A stretch of DNA of 42,190 nt from Dehalococcoidales bacterium (GCA_016783105.1 JADHXF010000007.1:1-42190), one strand, 5' to 3'; shown: positions 16,589-25,880, numbered from the stretch's first letter. The notes: a model not told the origin generated them from the sequence alone. A program made the numbers and translations.

Positions 16589-16610
16589 GTTATTCCTGAA
16601 GCAGCGCCCT

Positions 16611-16639
16611 TTGACGCCTGCTTCCGGTTAGAGTAAACT
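16611..16639 (+). promoter_or_regulatory. Promoter of sucCD
   Basis: TTGACG (16611-16616), a 17-base spacer and TAAACT (16634-16639). The start point would be near 16646, leaving an unusually short leader of about 8 bases before the sucC ATG. This matches the absence of a clear Shine-Dalgarno sequence there. Confidence 0.5.
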
Positions 16640-16653
16640 TCCCTCAGGCAGAA

Positions 16654-17796
16654 ATGAAACTTTACGAGTTTGAAGCCGGCGACCTGTTTCGACAGGAGGG
16701 TATACCTGTCCCCGACTTTATAGTCACCGATAGTCCCGCACGGGCGCGCCAGGCAGCAGAAAAAATTGGACCTCCCGTCGTGGTCAAGGCTCAGGTCCTG
16801 ACGGGGGGTCGTGGGTTGGCCGGCGGCGTTCAGGTTGCTGAGTCTCCAGAGCAAGCAGAGCAAATGGCCCGTCGAATCCTGAAATCAACCATCAAAGGTC
16901 TGCCCGTGAGTAAGGTAATGGTGGTGAAGAAAGCGGAGGTGGCCAGGGAGTTCTACCTGGGCGTGACCATAGATGGCTTGATGGGTAGCCCGATGGTAAT
17001 TCTGAGTACCGCCGGCGGTGTTTCCGTCGAAGAGACCGCCAGAACTCATCCTGAAATGGTTGTCTCAAGCCAGGTTTCCGTTATCTCTGGCCTGAGCCTG
17101 CCCGAGGCAGAGAAAATAGCGCAAAAAGCCGGGCTTGACAGCGAGGAATCAGCCCGGATAGCCGAGATTCTCCATGAACTCTACCACGTTTTCCGCAAGT
17201 ACGACGCCACCATTGCCGAAATCAATCCGCTGGTACGTACCTTAAAGGGGGAATACCTGGCCCTTGACGCCAAGATGGAGATTGACGATTCCGCCCTGTT
17301 CCGCCATACTGACCTGTCAATATCGCCCGAGGACCGTATTGCCAGCCCGCTGGAGAAAAAAGGTCGCCAGATAGGGGTAACCTATGTGGAACTGGACGGC
17401 GAAGTCGGTATCATCTCCACCGGGGCGGGACTGGGCATGGCGACCATGGACATCGTCAGCCAGCGTTACCGACCGGCCAACTTTCTGGAGACTGGAGGTG
17501 GCATCTCTGAAGAATTACTTTACCGCGTTATGGAACTGGTTATGCAGAAGAAAGGCCTCAGGGCCGTGTTTATTAACCTCCTGGGTGGCATCAACCCTAT
17601 CCACGAAGGCGCCAGGGGAATCGTCCGCTTCCTTCAAGAGCACCCGACAGATATTCCCATAATTGCCAGAGTAATGGGAAACCGCCAGGAGGAGACCCGG
17701 CAGATACTGAGTGCGGGAGGGGTTGAGGTGGTCACCGCGGTAGCCACGGAGGACTGTGTGGAACACCTTTTCCAGCGCCTGGAAGGAGGCAGATGA
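16654..17796 (+). CDS. sucC: Succinyl-CoA ligase, beta subunit
   Basis: A 380-residue ATP-grasp protein: MKLYEFEAGDLFRQEGIPVP opening, VVVKAQVLTGGRGLAGGV, a nucleotide-site AEINPL and the C-terminal TGGGISEELLY and INLLGGINP (CoA-ligase domain). With SucD it converts succinyl-CoA to succinate with substrate-level phosphorylation. Length is close to the E. coli subunit (388). Only a weak CAGG lies before the ATG. It lies next to the methylmalonyl-CoA and corrinoid loci and would consume the mutase product. Confidence 0.93.
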   Translation: MKLYEFEAGDLFRQEGIPVPDFIVTDSPARARQAAEKIGPPVVVKAQVLTGGRGLAGGVQVAESPEQAEQMARRILKSTIKGLPVSKVMVVKKAEVAREFYLGVTIDGLMGSPMVILSTAGGVSVEETARTHPEMVVSSQVSVISGLSLPEAEKIAQKAGLDSEESARIAEILHELYHVFRKYDATIAEINPLVRTLKGEYLALDAKMEIDDSALFRHTDLSISPEDRIASPLEKKGRQIGVTYVELDGEVGIISTGAGLGMATMDIVSQRYRPANFLETGGGISEELLYRVMELVMQKKGLRAVFINLLGGINPIHEGARGIVRFLQEHPTDIPIIARVMGNRQEETRQILSAGGVEVVTAVATEDCVEHLFQRLEGGR

Positions 17797-18662
17797 GCAT
17801 CCTTTTAAATCGTGAGACCAGAGTGCTGGTGCAGGGCATCACCGGCCGTGTGGGTCAGGCCCAAACAAAGTGGATGCTGGAGTACGGGACGAATATTGTG
17901 GCCGGGGTAACCCCGGGGAAAGGCGGCGAAGAGGTGGAGGGAGTCCCGGTATATAATAGCGTTGCCCAAGCCGTCGCCGAGCGCGGAGCGGAGGCTTCGG
18001 TCTTTTTCGTGCCGCCAGCGGCCGTGAAAAATGCCGCCTTTGAGACCATAGATGCCGGCATCAAGCTTATTGTGGTGGTCACCGAGCACGTTCCGGTGCA
18101 TGACGCCATGGAGATAAGGGCTTATGCATCAGGGCGCGACGTCCGCCTCCTGGGGCCGACCAGCCCGGGAATCATCACCCCGGGAGAGGCCAAGATGGGC
18201 ATTATGCCCGGAAACATGTTCCAGCTCGGCCGAATCGGCGCCATTTCCCGAAGCGGTACCCTTGCCTACGAGATATGCGTCGACCTTGCCGCTGCCGGTC
18301 TGGGCCAGAGCACTGCCGTCGGTATGGGTGCCGACCCGGTGCCGTTTACCAATCTGTCCGAACTGCTCCGCCTCTTTGATGCCGACCCGGACACAGATAT
18401 GGTCGTCATCATCGGCGAGGTGGGTGGCATGCAGGAAGAACATGCCGCCCGGTTCATCGCCAGCCAGATGACAAAGCCGGTGGTGGCCTACATCGCCGGC
18501 TACAGCGTACCGGAGGGAAAGCGCATGGGCCATGCTGGAGCCATCGTACAGGGCAACAAGGGAACAACGAAAAGCAAAATCAGCGCTTTTCAAGAGGCTG
18601 GCGTTGCGGTGGCGAAGTATCCACGGGACGTGGTGAAGCTGGTCCAGAACAAACTGGGGTAG
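17793..18662 (+). CDS. sucD: Succinyl-CoA ligase, alpha subunit
   Basis: A 289-residue protein with the CoA-binding Rossmann domain (VQGITGRVGQAQTKWML), the GPTSPGIITPGEAKMGIMPG segment, GRIGAISRSGTLAYE and the phosphohistidine motif GHAGAIVQG. It overlaps sucC by four bases (ATGA). GGAAGGAGG precedes the ATG. Confidence 0.95.
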   Translation: MSILLNRETRVLVQGITGRVGQAQTKWMLEYGTNIVAGVTPGKGGEEVEGVPVYNSVAQAVAERGAEASVFFVPPAAVKNAAFETIDAGIKLIVVVTEHVPVHDAMEIRAYASGRDVRLLGPTSPGIITPGEAKMGIMPGNMFQLGRIGAISRSGTLAYEICVDLAAAGLGQSTAVGMGADPVPFTNLSELLRLFDADPDTDMVVIIGEVGGMQEEHAARFIASQMTKPVVAYIAGYSVPEGKRMGHAGAIVQGNKGTTKSKISAFQEAGVAVAKYPRDVVKLVQNKLG

Positions 18663-18686
18663 TATCTCCAGGCTTTCCGGAATTGC

Positions 18687-19082
18687 TTATTTTATGAAAA
18701 TATCAAATACCTCTTGCGTGCGGACTTCGTTTCCTCCGAGTGATGACCTGATATGAGCCAGCAATATCTGCGTATTGCCCTTTTGCTTGGCCTTGAAGTT
18801 AAAGACCTGATATAGCACGATGGTTCCATCTTCCTTGGTCTCAGTATCAACCTCATTCTTCAATAGCTCAAGCATCGATTCATCGTAGGTTTCCCGCCAT
18901 ATGTAGCCGGAATTCAGGTCAAACCCTCGCGCGATGGTAAACTCCTCGTTTACCTTTACTTCGATTTTCTCCACCGGCAGAAAGCCAAACTTGTTATTTG
19001 CTGCCTCTTCTTTTTCACCACAGCCCACCAGGAGCCCGATTACCATTATGGGTATCATTACCATCAGTATCAGTCTAGCCAT
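18687..19082 (-). CDS. Chagasin-like (I42 family) protease-inhibitor lipoprotein
   Basis: A 131-residue protein with a signal segment (about 3-20) and the lipobox LLVGC, so it is an exported lipoprotein. The mature part shows three chagasin-type elements in order: LNSGYIWRE (for NPTTGYxW), a middle TIVLYQVFNFKAKQKG and ILLAHIRSS (for the RPW region). I42 proteins inhibit papain-like cysteine proteases. The elements are degenerate, so inhibitor activity is inferred. AAGGGGG precedes the ATG. Convergent with sucD. Confidence 0.65.
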   Translation of the reverse strand: MARLILMVMIPIMVIGLLVGCGEKEEAANNKFGFLPVEKIEVKVNEEFTIARGFDLNSGYIWRETYDESMLELLKNEVDTETKEDGTIVLYQVFNFKAKQKGNTQILLAHIRSSLGGNEVRTQEVFDIFIK

Positions 19083-19152
19083 TATTCCCCCTTTCCCACC
19101 GGCTGTTATTCTTATTAGCTGCCAAACAAAACATGAAACAAAACGGCGCCAC

Positions 19153-21864
19153 CTATTTCAGGCTGATTCTGGCATCCACCACCCAGTACCCTTCCTCTCT
19201 CGCCATTACTTTCACCGGGTTGAAGTCCAGCTCCGCAATCTGGGGAATATCCTCGACCATGGCGGACAGCCTGAGCAGCAAATCCTGCACCGACCGGGTA
19301 TCGCTGGGCGGTGCCCCTCGAAAACCCTCAAACAGGCTGGCCATTTTTATTGAGCTGACCATCTCGCTGGCATCCAGTTCGGTGAGCGGGTGCAGACGGA
19401 GGACAATGTCCTTTAACAGCTCCGCCTGTATGCCGCCCAGACCGAACATGATGAGCGGCCCGAACGTGGGGTCCTGCGTCACACCGGCAATTATCTCAAT
19501 GCCACCCCGTATCATCCGCTGAATGGCAACGCCTTCCATTTCCGATTCCCGCCCGATGGCCGCCAGCTTGTTCTTGATGGTGTTAAATGACGACCTCACT
19601 TCATTTTCGGAGTTGAGGTCCAGCACCACGCCACCAACGTCGGTCTTATGCGTGATGGTGGACGAGTTCAATTTGACGACCACCGGAAATCCCGCCTGTG
19701 CTGCCAGAGTAGCTGCTTCGTCCGCGCTTCCGGCGACCGACATTCCAGCAATACGTATGCCATAACAGTTGAGCAGGTCTGCTATCTTTTCTGCGGGAAG
19801 CCAGAACGGTCTCTGCTTGTTCTGACTCATCGCCGTCTCGATGATGCGGCGTGCCTTTTCCCGTTTGATACCTTTTATGCGGGGTACGGAGCCCCTGGGT
19901 TTATTCATCAGCTCGCGGTACTCAATAGCTTTGGCCAGCGCCAGCACGGCATTTTCGGGGAACGGATAGCACGGCACAAAACTGCCTGCCTTCCCCAGCT
20001 TGGCCTTGAATCCCCTCTGCCCCATGAAGCAGGCCAGCAGAGGCTTTTTACGTCGCTGATAAAGAGGGCTGACACGCCGGATAGCGTCTTCCACCAGCGT
20101 TGAGTCGATAACCGCCGCCGGAACAAATACCGCCAGGACAGCATCAACGTTGTCATCTCCGGCCAGAACCCTCAGCGAACTTTCAAACTCGTCCGGGGTA
20201 ACGCTGCCGGTAAGGTCCAGCGGATTGCCAATCCTGATGTCCCGTTTTATGAGCGGGCTCAGTTTATTCGCTGTTTCAGAAGAAAACTCGGCCAGGGTCA
20301 GCCCCTGTTGTGCCGAGGCGTCGGCGGCCAGAATTCCCGGCCCGCCCCCATTGGTCACGACAACCAGCCGTTTGCCGCGGGGGAGCGGCTGGTTGGAAAG
20401 CAGCGTGGCCACGTCGAACAGCTCCTGGATGCTGTTGACGCGAATGATACCCGCCTGGCGGAACAGGGCATCCGAGACCACTTCAGGCGTCGCCAGAGCG
20501 CCGGTATGCGACGAAGCGGCGCGGGAGCCGACCAGTGTCGCACCACCCTTGACAATGACAATCGGTTTTTTAGCTGAAACACGCTTGGCGATACGGCTGA
20601 ACCTCTTCGGGTTACCGAACGACTCCAGGTAGAGCAGGATGACCCTGGTTGCCGGGTCATCCTCCCAGTACTGCAGCAGGTCATTGGAAGATATGTCGGC
20701 GCGATTGCCCACACTGACAAACCCGGAGATACCCATGTTGAGTTCACTGGCGTACTCCAGAATGACCATCCCCATGGCACCACTCTGAGAGAGAAAAGCG
20801 ATATTGCCGCGGGGTGGATAAATGCGGGAAAAAGAGGCATTCAGTCGCACTTCAAGAGCGGTATTTATGATTCCCATGCAGTTCGGGCCCACCAGTCGCA
20901 TCCCGTGGCCCAGCGCGATATCCCGCAACTCTTCCTCGTGGGCGGCCCCCTCCGGTCCCCTTTCCTTGAACCCATCGGTGATGACAATGATGGCACGCAC
21001 GCCCTTTTGACCGCACTCATCCGCCACACGGGCAACAAACTGCGTGGGCACGATGATCATGGCCAGGTCAACCTCGCCCGGGACATCAAGTATGGACGGA
21101 TAGGCTTTTACCGCCATTATGGCATCCGCCTTCGGGTTAACCGGGTACACGACGCCGGTATATCCGCCTTCCATGATATTCTGGAAAACGAGTTGCCCGA
21201 TGCTGCCCGACTGCCTTGAAGCACCGATAACCGCTATTGAGCGTGGTTCCAGAACATGGCGTATTGAAGCCACCGTTGACAGGCGCTCCCTTTCCGCCTC
21301 TTTCCTTTCCACCCGCCGGCTCCTGGCTATGGGAATGGTAACGTGGTAGACACCACCTCTCAGTTCGCTTTCAATGTGAAACCCGTAATCCTTGAGCACG
21401 GACATCATGCGTTCGTTTTCGGCGAGAATATCACCCTCAAAAACGGCGATGCCGTTATCACGGGCAACATTCGCCAGCCACTCGATAAGCTGGGTGCCGA
21501 TTCCCTTGCCGTGGTAGGCATCCTCGATGGCAAAAGCAACCCTCGCCGAGCGCTTATCCGGCAGGCGGTAATAACGCCCGATGGCAATGATTTCCTTGCG
21601 CTGCTCCCCCTGCACTTCACCAACCAGGGCAAAGGTATTCCTGTAGTCCACGGTACAGAATCGCAGGGCGTCCTCAGGCCCCATCTCACCCGGGTCACGT
21701 TGAAAGCGAAGGTATTTGGTATGCTGGCTTTGTCGCTGGAAAAAGGCGAGCCAGCGCTCGGCGTCATCCCGGCGTATCGGCCTCAGCAGTATCCTGGAAC
21801 CGTCTTTCAGCAGGACTTCGGTCTCATACTGAGACGGGTATGTTGAATTCGTTGCCGCCGTCAT
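19153..21864 (-). CDS. GNAT-ADP-forming acyl-CoA synthetase fusion protein
   Basis: A 903-residue fusion. Residues 15-180 are a GNAT acetyltransferase (AFAIEDAYHGKGIGTQL for acetyl-CoA binding). Residues 200-330 are a CoA-binding Rossmann domain (IAVIGASRQSGSIG). Residues 345-650 are the ligase domains with SHTGALA, where H453 matches the phospho-His of ADP-forming acetyl-CoA synthetases. Residues 670-900 are an ATP-grasp domain (VVKLNSSTITHKTDVGG, FGPLIMFGLGG). It either makes ATP from acyl-CoA or is a Pat-type lysine acetyltransferase regulating acyl-CoA enzymes. The E. coli PatZ order is the reverse, with GNAT last. The upstream GGGGAG is rather far (about 15 bases) from the ATG at 21864. 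Confidence 0.9.
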   Translation of the reverse strand: MTAATNSTYPSQYETEVLLKDGSRILLRPIRRDDAERWLAFFQRQSQHTKYLRFQRDPGEMGPEDALRFCTVDYRNTFALVGEVQGEQRKEIIAIGRYYRLPDKRSARVAFAIEDAYHGKGIGTQLIEWLANVARDNGIAVFEGDILAENERMMSVLKDYGFHIESELRGGVYHVTIPIARSRRVERKEAERERLSTVASIRHVLEPRSIAVIGASRQSGSIGQLVFQNIMEGGYTGVVYPVNPKADAIMAVKAYPSILDVPGEVDLAMIIVPTQFVARVADECGQKGVRAIIVITDGFKERGPEGAAHEEELRDIALGHGMRLVGPNCMGIINTALEVRLNASFSRIYPPRGNIAFLSQSGAMGMVILEYASELNMGISGFVSVGNRADISSNDLLQYWEDDPATRVILLYLESFGNPKRFSRIAKRVSAKKPIVIVKGGATLVGSRAASSHTGALATPEVVSDALFRQAGIIRVNSIQELFDVATLLSNQPLPRGKRLVVVTNGGGPGILAADASAQQGLTLAEFSSETANKLSPLIKRDIRIGNPLDLTGSVTPDEFESSLRVLAGDDNVDAVLAVFVPAAVIDSTLVEDAIRRVSPLYQRRKKPLLACFMGQRGFKAKLGKAGSFVPCYPFPENAVLALAKAIEYRELMNKPRGSVPRIKGIKREKARRIIETAMSQNKQRPFWLPAEKIADLLNCYGIRIAGMSVAGSADEAATLAAQAGFPVVVKLNSSTITHKTDVGGVVLDLNSENEVRSSFNTIKNKLAAIGRESEMEGVAIQRMIRGGIEIIAGVTQDPTFGPLIMFGLGGIQAELLKDIVLRLHPLTELDASEMVSSIKMASLFEGFRGAPPSDTRSVQDLLLRLSAMVEDIPQIAELDFNPVKVMAREEGYWVVDARISLK

Positions 21865-21950
21865 CTTGTCTCAAACATCTCCCCTGTTATTGACCACATA
21901 TATATCATAAATCAGTGCTGGCAAGTAGTAAAGTTCACCGGTTTTCTGGT

Positions 21951-21979
21951 TTGCCATTTCCAGTGCCAGATAGCATAAT
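21951..21979 (+). promoter_or_regulatory. Promoter of the beta-hydroxyacid dehydrogenase gene
   Basis: TTGCCA (21951-21956), a 17-base spacer and CATAAT (21974-21979), each one mismatch from consensus. The ATG at 22037 lies about 50 bases after the expected start point. Confidence 0.6.
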
Positions 21980-22036
21980 TAAAAAGGCTCTCCAGAGTTG
22001 CAGAATTAATACAATAAGGGAGGAATTACCACGCCA

Positions 22037-22918
22037 ATGAACAAGAAGAAGGTTGGTTTCATCGGTCTGGGTACGATGGGTAAAGCTATGGCAACGAATA
22101 TTGCCCGGGCCGGTTTCCCGCTTACCGTTTTCGATGTCTTAAAAGAACCCCTGGCCGTGATGGAAAAGCTTGGCGCCAGGGTAGCTAAAAGCGCCAGAGA
22201 GGTCGGCGAGGAGAGCGATACGGTCGTCGTCATGGTGCGCGATTACCAGCAGGTAAAAGACAGTCTTTTCCCTCCAGATGGCGCACTCGGGGGCATGCGC
22301 AAAGGTACCACACTGATAATTACGAGCACGATTACCCCACAGGAAGTGGTCGAAGTGGAGAACGTTGCCTATCAGCATGGCGTATCGGTTATCGATTCAC
22401 CGGTCAGTGGTGGGCGGACAAAAGCAGAAGACGCCTCGCTGGCATTGATGGTGGGCGGGGATGATGCCGTGGTGAAGGAGAACGATGACATCCTGAAAGC
22501 TATGGGAAGCAATGTTTTCCACGTGGGAAAGGTGGGGCAGGGACAGGCAATGAAAATAGTCAACCAGATTCTGGTCAGCGCCAACATCGTCTCAGTGGCC
22601 GAGGCGATGGTCATGGCGGAGAAGCTGGGCATCAACCTCCAGACCATGTATGACGTTATTACCAGAAGCGCCGGCACCAGCGAGGTACTGCAACGGATGG
22701 GCCCACAGATGCTCGCCAGGGATTTTGCCCCCAGGGCGACCGTGGACATCCTTATCAAGGATACGGGCATTATAATGGACAGCGCACGGGCGCTGGAGAT
22801 ACCACTCCCAGTATTTGGCACTGTCTATCAGATTTACCGCATGGCCAGAGCCCGCGGCTTTGGCCCGAAAGATGCCACCTCAGTTTTTCAGCTTCTGGAG
22901 GAATTCGCCGGCCTGTAG
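22037..22918 (+). CDS. NAD(P)-dependent beta-hydroxyacid dehydrogenase (3-hydroxyisobutyrate dehydrogenase family)
   Basis: A 293-residue protein with GFIGLGTMGKAMA (7-19), the substrate motif DSPVSGGRTKAED (120-132), and K173 in GQGQAMKIVNQ, the catalytic Lys. The family includes 3-hydroxyisobutyrate dehydrogenase (valine catabolism), tartronate semialdehyde reductase and glyoxylate reductases. Valine catabolism would feed propionyl/methylmalonyl-CoA, which fits the neighbourhood, but this is inference. GGGAGG lies about 14 bases before the ATG. Convergent with the response regulator. Confidence 0.88.
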   Translation: MNKKKVGFIGLGTMGKAMATNIARAGFPLTVFDVLKEPLAVMEKLGARVAKSAREVGEESDTVVVMVRDYQQVKDSLFPPDGALGGMRKGTTLIITSTITPQEVVEVENVAYQHGVSVIDSPVSGGRTKAEDASLALMVGGDDAVVKENDDILKAMGSNVFHVGKVGQGQAMKIVNQILVSANIVSVAEAMVMAEKLGINLQTMYDVITRSAGTSEVLQRMGPQMLARDFAPRATVDILIKDTGIIMDSARALEIPLPVFGTVYQIYRMARARGFGPKDATSVFQLLEEFAGL

Positions 22919-22951
22919 TCTGAAATATGGGTCAAGTGCCCCGGGGTTGAC

Positions 22952-23641
22952 TCAGGGCTCTTCCGGCCTGACCAGCAGGTACCCCACGCCGGCCCGGGTG
23001 AGGACAATCTTCGGGTCGCTGGGGTCCGATTCAAGCTTGGTTCGCAGGCGGCGTATATGCACCCTGAGGCTATCGGCGGCATCAGGATAGTCCACACCCC
23101 ACACCGCCTCCGCCAGCCTCGAATGAGTAACCACCCGCCCGGCATTCTTCATCAGGTGGGTCATGATGGAGCCTTCGGTGGGCGTCAGTTTTATCTCCTT
23201 TTCCCGGTAAAAAAGCTGGCCGGTGGAGGGGTCAAGCTGCAATTCACCGCAAACCAGAGGTGCTCCCTCGGTAATGGCACCGCGCCGGCGGGTAACCAGC
23301 TTTATGCGGGATAAAAGCTCCATCTGGCGAAAGGGTTTAATGACGTAATCATCGGCACCCCACTCCAGCCCTTTGACGATGTCAGTTTCGTCCGACCTTA
23401 CCGTCAGAATCAGAATAGGCACATCTGAGAAAAGGCGGATACGTTTCAATACTTCAAAACCGCTGATATCGGGCAGCCCAAGGTCCAGAATAATGACATC
23501 CGGGTTCTCCGCCTGGAGCAGCTCGATTCCCCTCTCCCCGAGGTGAGTATTCAGCAACTTCGCATCAGGCCAGCTTATCTGGATTGTCAGGGATATGGCC
23601 TCCACAATTGCCTGGTCATCTTCAATAATGAGAATTTTCAT
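22952..23641 (-). CDS. OmpR-family response regulator
   Basis: A 229-residue protein. The receiver domain has E7/D8, phospho-acceptor D53 (ILDLGLPD), T80 and K102 (VIKPF). A winged-helix DNA-binding domain fills residues 130-225, with LTPTEGSIMTHL and DSLRVHIRRLRTKLE. Its ATG overlaps the kinase stop by four bases, and AGGAAATAAATC lies before it. It is a transcription factor controlled by the adjacent kinase. The domain order and linker resemble KdpE/PhoB types; the target genes are unknown. Confidence 0.95.
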   Translation of the reverse strand: MKILIIEDDQAIVEAISLTIQISWPDAKLLNTHLGERGIELLQAENPDVIILDLGLPDISGFEVLKRIRLFSDVPILILTVRSDETDIVKGLEWGADDYVIKPFRQMELLSRIKLVTRRRGAITEGAPLVCGELQLDPSTGQLFYREKEIKLTPTEGSIMTHLMKNAGRVVTHSRLAEAVWGVDYPDAADSLRVHIRRLRTKLESDPSDPKIVLTRAGVGYLLVRPEEP

Positions 23642-25194
23642 GATTTATTTCCTGTGCCAACTTTCTCCTTCTGGCTGCTTTTTGTCAGCGGTATGGAAAA
23701 ACCAAAAGTGCTGCCTTTACCCTTCTCACTCTTTACCCATATCCGTCCCCCGTGAAGTTCCACCAGCGTCTTGGACAGGCTCAAACCAAGACCCAGGCCG
23801 CTCAATCGCTCTCGATCACTCTCGAGAGAGCGGTATGGCTCAAACAGTAATTTCTGATCGTCCTGGCTTATCCCGACGCCGGTATCCTGAACTTCCACCA
23901 CCAGATTATCACGCTCCACCCTGGCTTTCAAGGTTATCTTACCTCCCGGATGCGTAAACTTGACCGCATTGTTCACCAGATTGAGCGCGATCTGCTGGAA
24001 ACGCTCTTCATCAGCCACGATAACCGGCAGTGAGTCTGGTAACTGTGCGACAAGTGTCTGGCCGTTGCGCATGGCAACCGGTGTCTCCTCGTCAAAAACC
24101 CGCTGCAAAAGCCGCCTCGGATCCATTGGTTCTGGATGCAGCCTCAGCATACCGACTTCTCCTTTGGCCAGGTCGAGAAGTTCGTCAATTCGCCGATTCA
24201 GGTTGTTTGCTCCCTGATTGATGTTTTGCGCCAGGCCATGCAATGGCTCATCTTTCAGTTTTTGCAACAGCAGTTCACTTGATGCCATTACCGGCGTAAT
24301 CGGTGTTTTGAGTTCGTGAACCAGCGCCCTGGTAAATTCTATCCGCTTTTTTATTTCTGCTTCCAGTGTTTGTCGCAGCGCCCGCTCCTTATTGTAAAGC
24401 TCCTGCAGTTTATCTTCCGCCTTCCGGCGCTCGGCAATATCCCGGGCTACTCCCAGAATGCTGATGACACGTCCCTTCTGGTCCCGGAGTGCGGACATTA
24501 TCGCCTCAACCCAGACTGTGGAACCGTCCCGGCGCTTTACCTCAAACTCAAACGTTCTCGACCGGGTCAGGTCTTTCATCTCCCCGCCTTCCCTGGCCAC
24601 TTCCTCGGCAAAAACGCTCATCTCATGCTTGAAGGAGGCAGGAGTAAGAATTTTGTCCATAGACAGCGACAGGAATTCTTCAACACTGTGCCCGGTAAGC
24701 CGCGCCACCGACGGGCTGACATAGGTCAGTTTCAGATTAACGTCCATGACATAAATGACATCGGTGGCATTTTCAGCGAGCAGGCGATAGTGCTCCTCGC
24801 TTTCCCGCAGTTCACTCTCCGCCTGTTCCATAGCCGCCAGTAGACCGTTGATGGTGCCCGCCAGAACGGAGAGTTCATCCGCTCCCGGCATTGATACCCT
24901 GGCCGTAATATCACCGCTGGTGCCGATGCTCTGGATACCGTTGCTCAGGCGGGTCAGTCTGGATAGCACCTGTTTTTCCAGAAGCAAAATGGTCACGATG
25001 CCAAATATGAGCCCGGCGCCAACAATCATCAGCATCAGATAGGCGATGGCTACATCCTGCTCATAAATGCTGACCGAACCCGCGCCGGTACCATCGTTAT
25101 TGAGCAGGAGATTTTCGGAGAGGAAATAGAGAATCACGATGAGGCCGAGGAACATCGTGCCGACAATGATTCTTGTTTTTCTGCGCAGATTCAT
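23638..25194 (-). CDS. Membrane sensor histidine kinase (HAMP-PAS-HisKA-HATPase)
   Basis: 518 residues. TM1 spans about 10-27, followed by an external loop of only about 22 residues; TM2 spans about 50-73. A HAMP linker follows (74-126), then a PAS domain (about 130-258, YRLLAENATDVIYVMD to ILGVARDIAERR) and a short coiled coil. The dimerisation domain has the H-box LVHELKTPITP. The ATPase domain has the N-box LNLVNNAVKF, G1 DTGVGIS and G2 GLGLGLSLSK. The very short loop suggests sensing in the membrane or through the cytoplasmic PAS. GTG 25197 and ATG 25194 are adjacent; a weak AAAGGT precedes both. Co-operonic with its regulator. Confidence 0.94.
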   Translation of the reverse strand: MNLRRKTRIIVGTMFLGLIVILYFLSENLLLNNDGTGAGSVSIYEQDVAIAYLMLMIVGAGLIFGIVTILLLEKQVLSRLTRLSNGIQSIGTSGDITARVSMPGADELSVLAGTINGLLAAMEQAESELRESEEHYRLLAENATDVIYVMDVNLKLTYVSPSVARLTGHSVEEFLSLSMDKILTPASFKHEMSVFAEEVAREGGEMKDLTRSRTFEFEVKRRDGSTVWVEAIMSALRDQKGRVISILGVARDIAERRKAEDKLQELYNKERALRQTLEAEIKKRIEFTRALVHELKTPITPVMASSELLLQKLKDEPLHGLAQNINQGANNLNRRIDELLDLAKGEVGMLRLHPEPMDPRRLLQRVFDEETPVAMRNGQTLVAQLPDSLPVIVADEERFQQIALNLVNNAVKFTHPGGKITLKARVERDNLVVEVQDTGVGISQDDQKLLFEPYRSLESDRERLSGLGLGLSLSKTLVELHGGRIWVKSEKGKGSTFGFSIPLTKSSQKEKVGTGNKS

Positions 25195-25291
25195 CACGCG
25201 ACCTTTAATTTCTCAGTATCAGCCTTTTCCTTCAATACCAATCATTGATTTCAGATTAGCACCAGTGTAGAGTTATGTCAACACCGTTCCA

Positions 25292-25765
25292 TCAGAACTT
25301 ACCTTTAAGCCTCTCGTAGGTCTCAGCGAGGGCTTCCGGCAGCACCTTGACATCGGCCAGAATCGGCATGAAGTTGGTATCCCCCTGCCAGCGCGGCACA
25401 ATATGGGTATGAATATGGTCGGCAATGCCCGCGCCGGATACTCCTCGCAAATTCATACCGATATTAAAACCTTCCGAGTTATACTCCTGACGCAGCACCT
25501 TAACACATTGACCGACGATTTCAAAATGCTCGTTTCTCTCTTCCTCAGTAAGTTCCTCGAGGTAAGCCACATGACGGTAAGGCGCCACCATCAAATGACC
25601 CGGGTTATAAGGGTAGCTGTTCAGGATGACAAAGTTTTTACTTCCCCGGTAGAGGATGTAGTTCTGCACATCGTCGTTCTGGCCGGGGTTTTCACAGAGG
25701 AAACAGCCCTTCGGTTTTTTCATTCTGATAAACTGTATACGCCACGGTGCCCAGATTCGTTTCAT
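25292..25765 (-). CDS. HIT family protein (Ap4A phosphorylase/nucleotide hydrolase-like)
   Basis: A 157-residue histidine-triad protein. HIHTHIVPRW carries HxHxHxxP with the nucleophilic middle His. The N-terminal KRIWAPWRIQFI and GCFLCENP are typical of the mycobacterial Ap4A phosphorylase-like branch, and NPGHLMVAPYRHV is the conserved middle. These enzymes cleave dinucleoside polyphosphates or AMP-linked substrates in the cytosol. AAGGAGC lies before the ATG. Confidence 0.92.
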   Translation of the reverse strand: MKRIWAPWRIQFIRMKKPKGCFLCENPGQNDDVQNYILYRGSKNFVILNSYPYNPGHLMVAPYRHVAYLEELTEEERNEHFEIVGQCVKVLRQEYNSEGFNIGMNLRGVSGAGIADHIHTHIVPRWQGDTNFMPILADVKVLPEALAETYERLKGKF

Positions 25766-25880
25766 AAAGCGCTCCTTATTTGTTCACTCGCTGCTATTTT
25801 AATCGGCGAATCTCAACGCGTCAACGCAACGAGCGACGTTTTCTATTTAACCTTTGACTTCTACCACACTTAATACTAAA

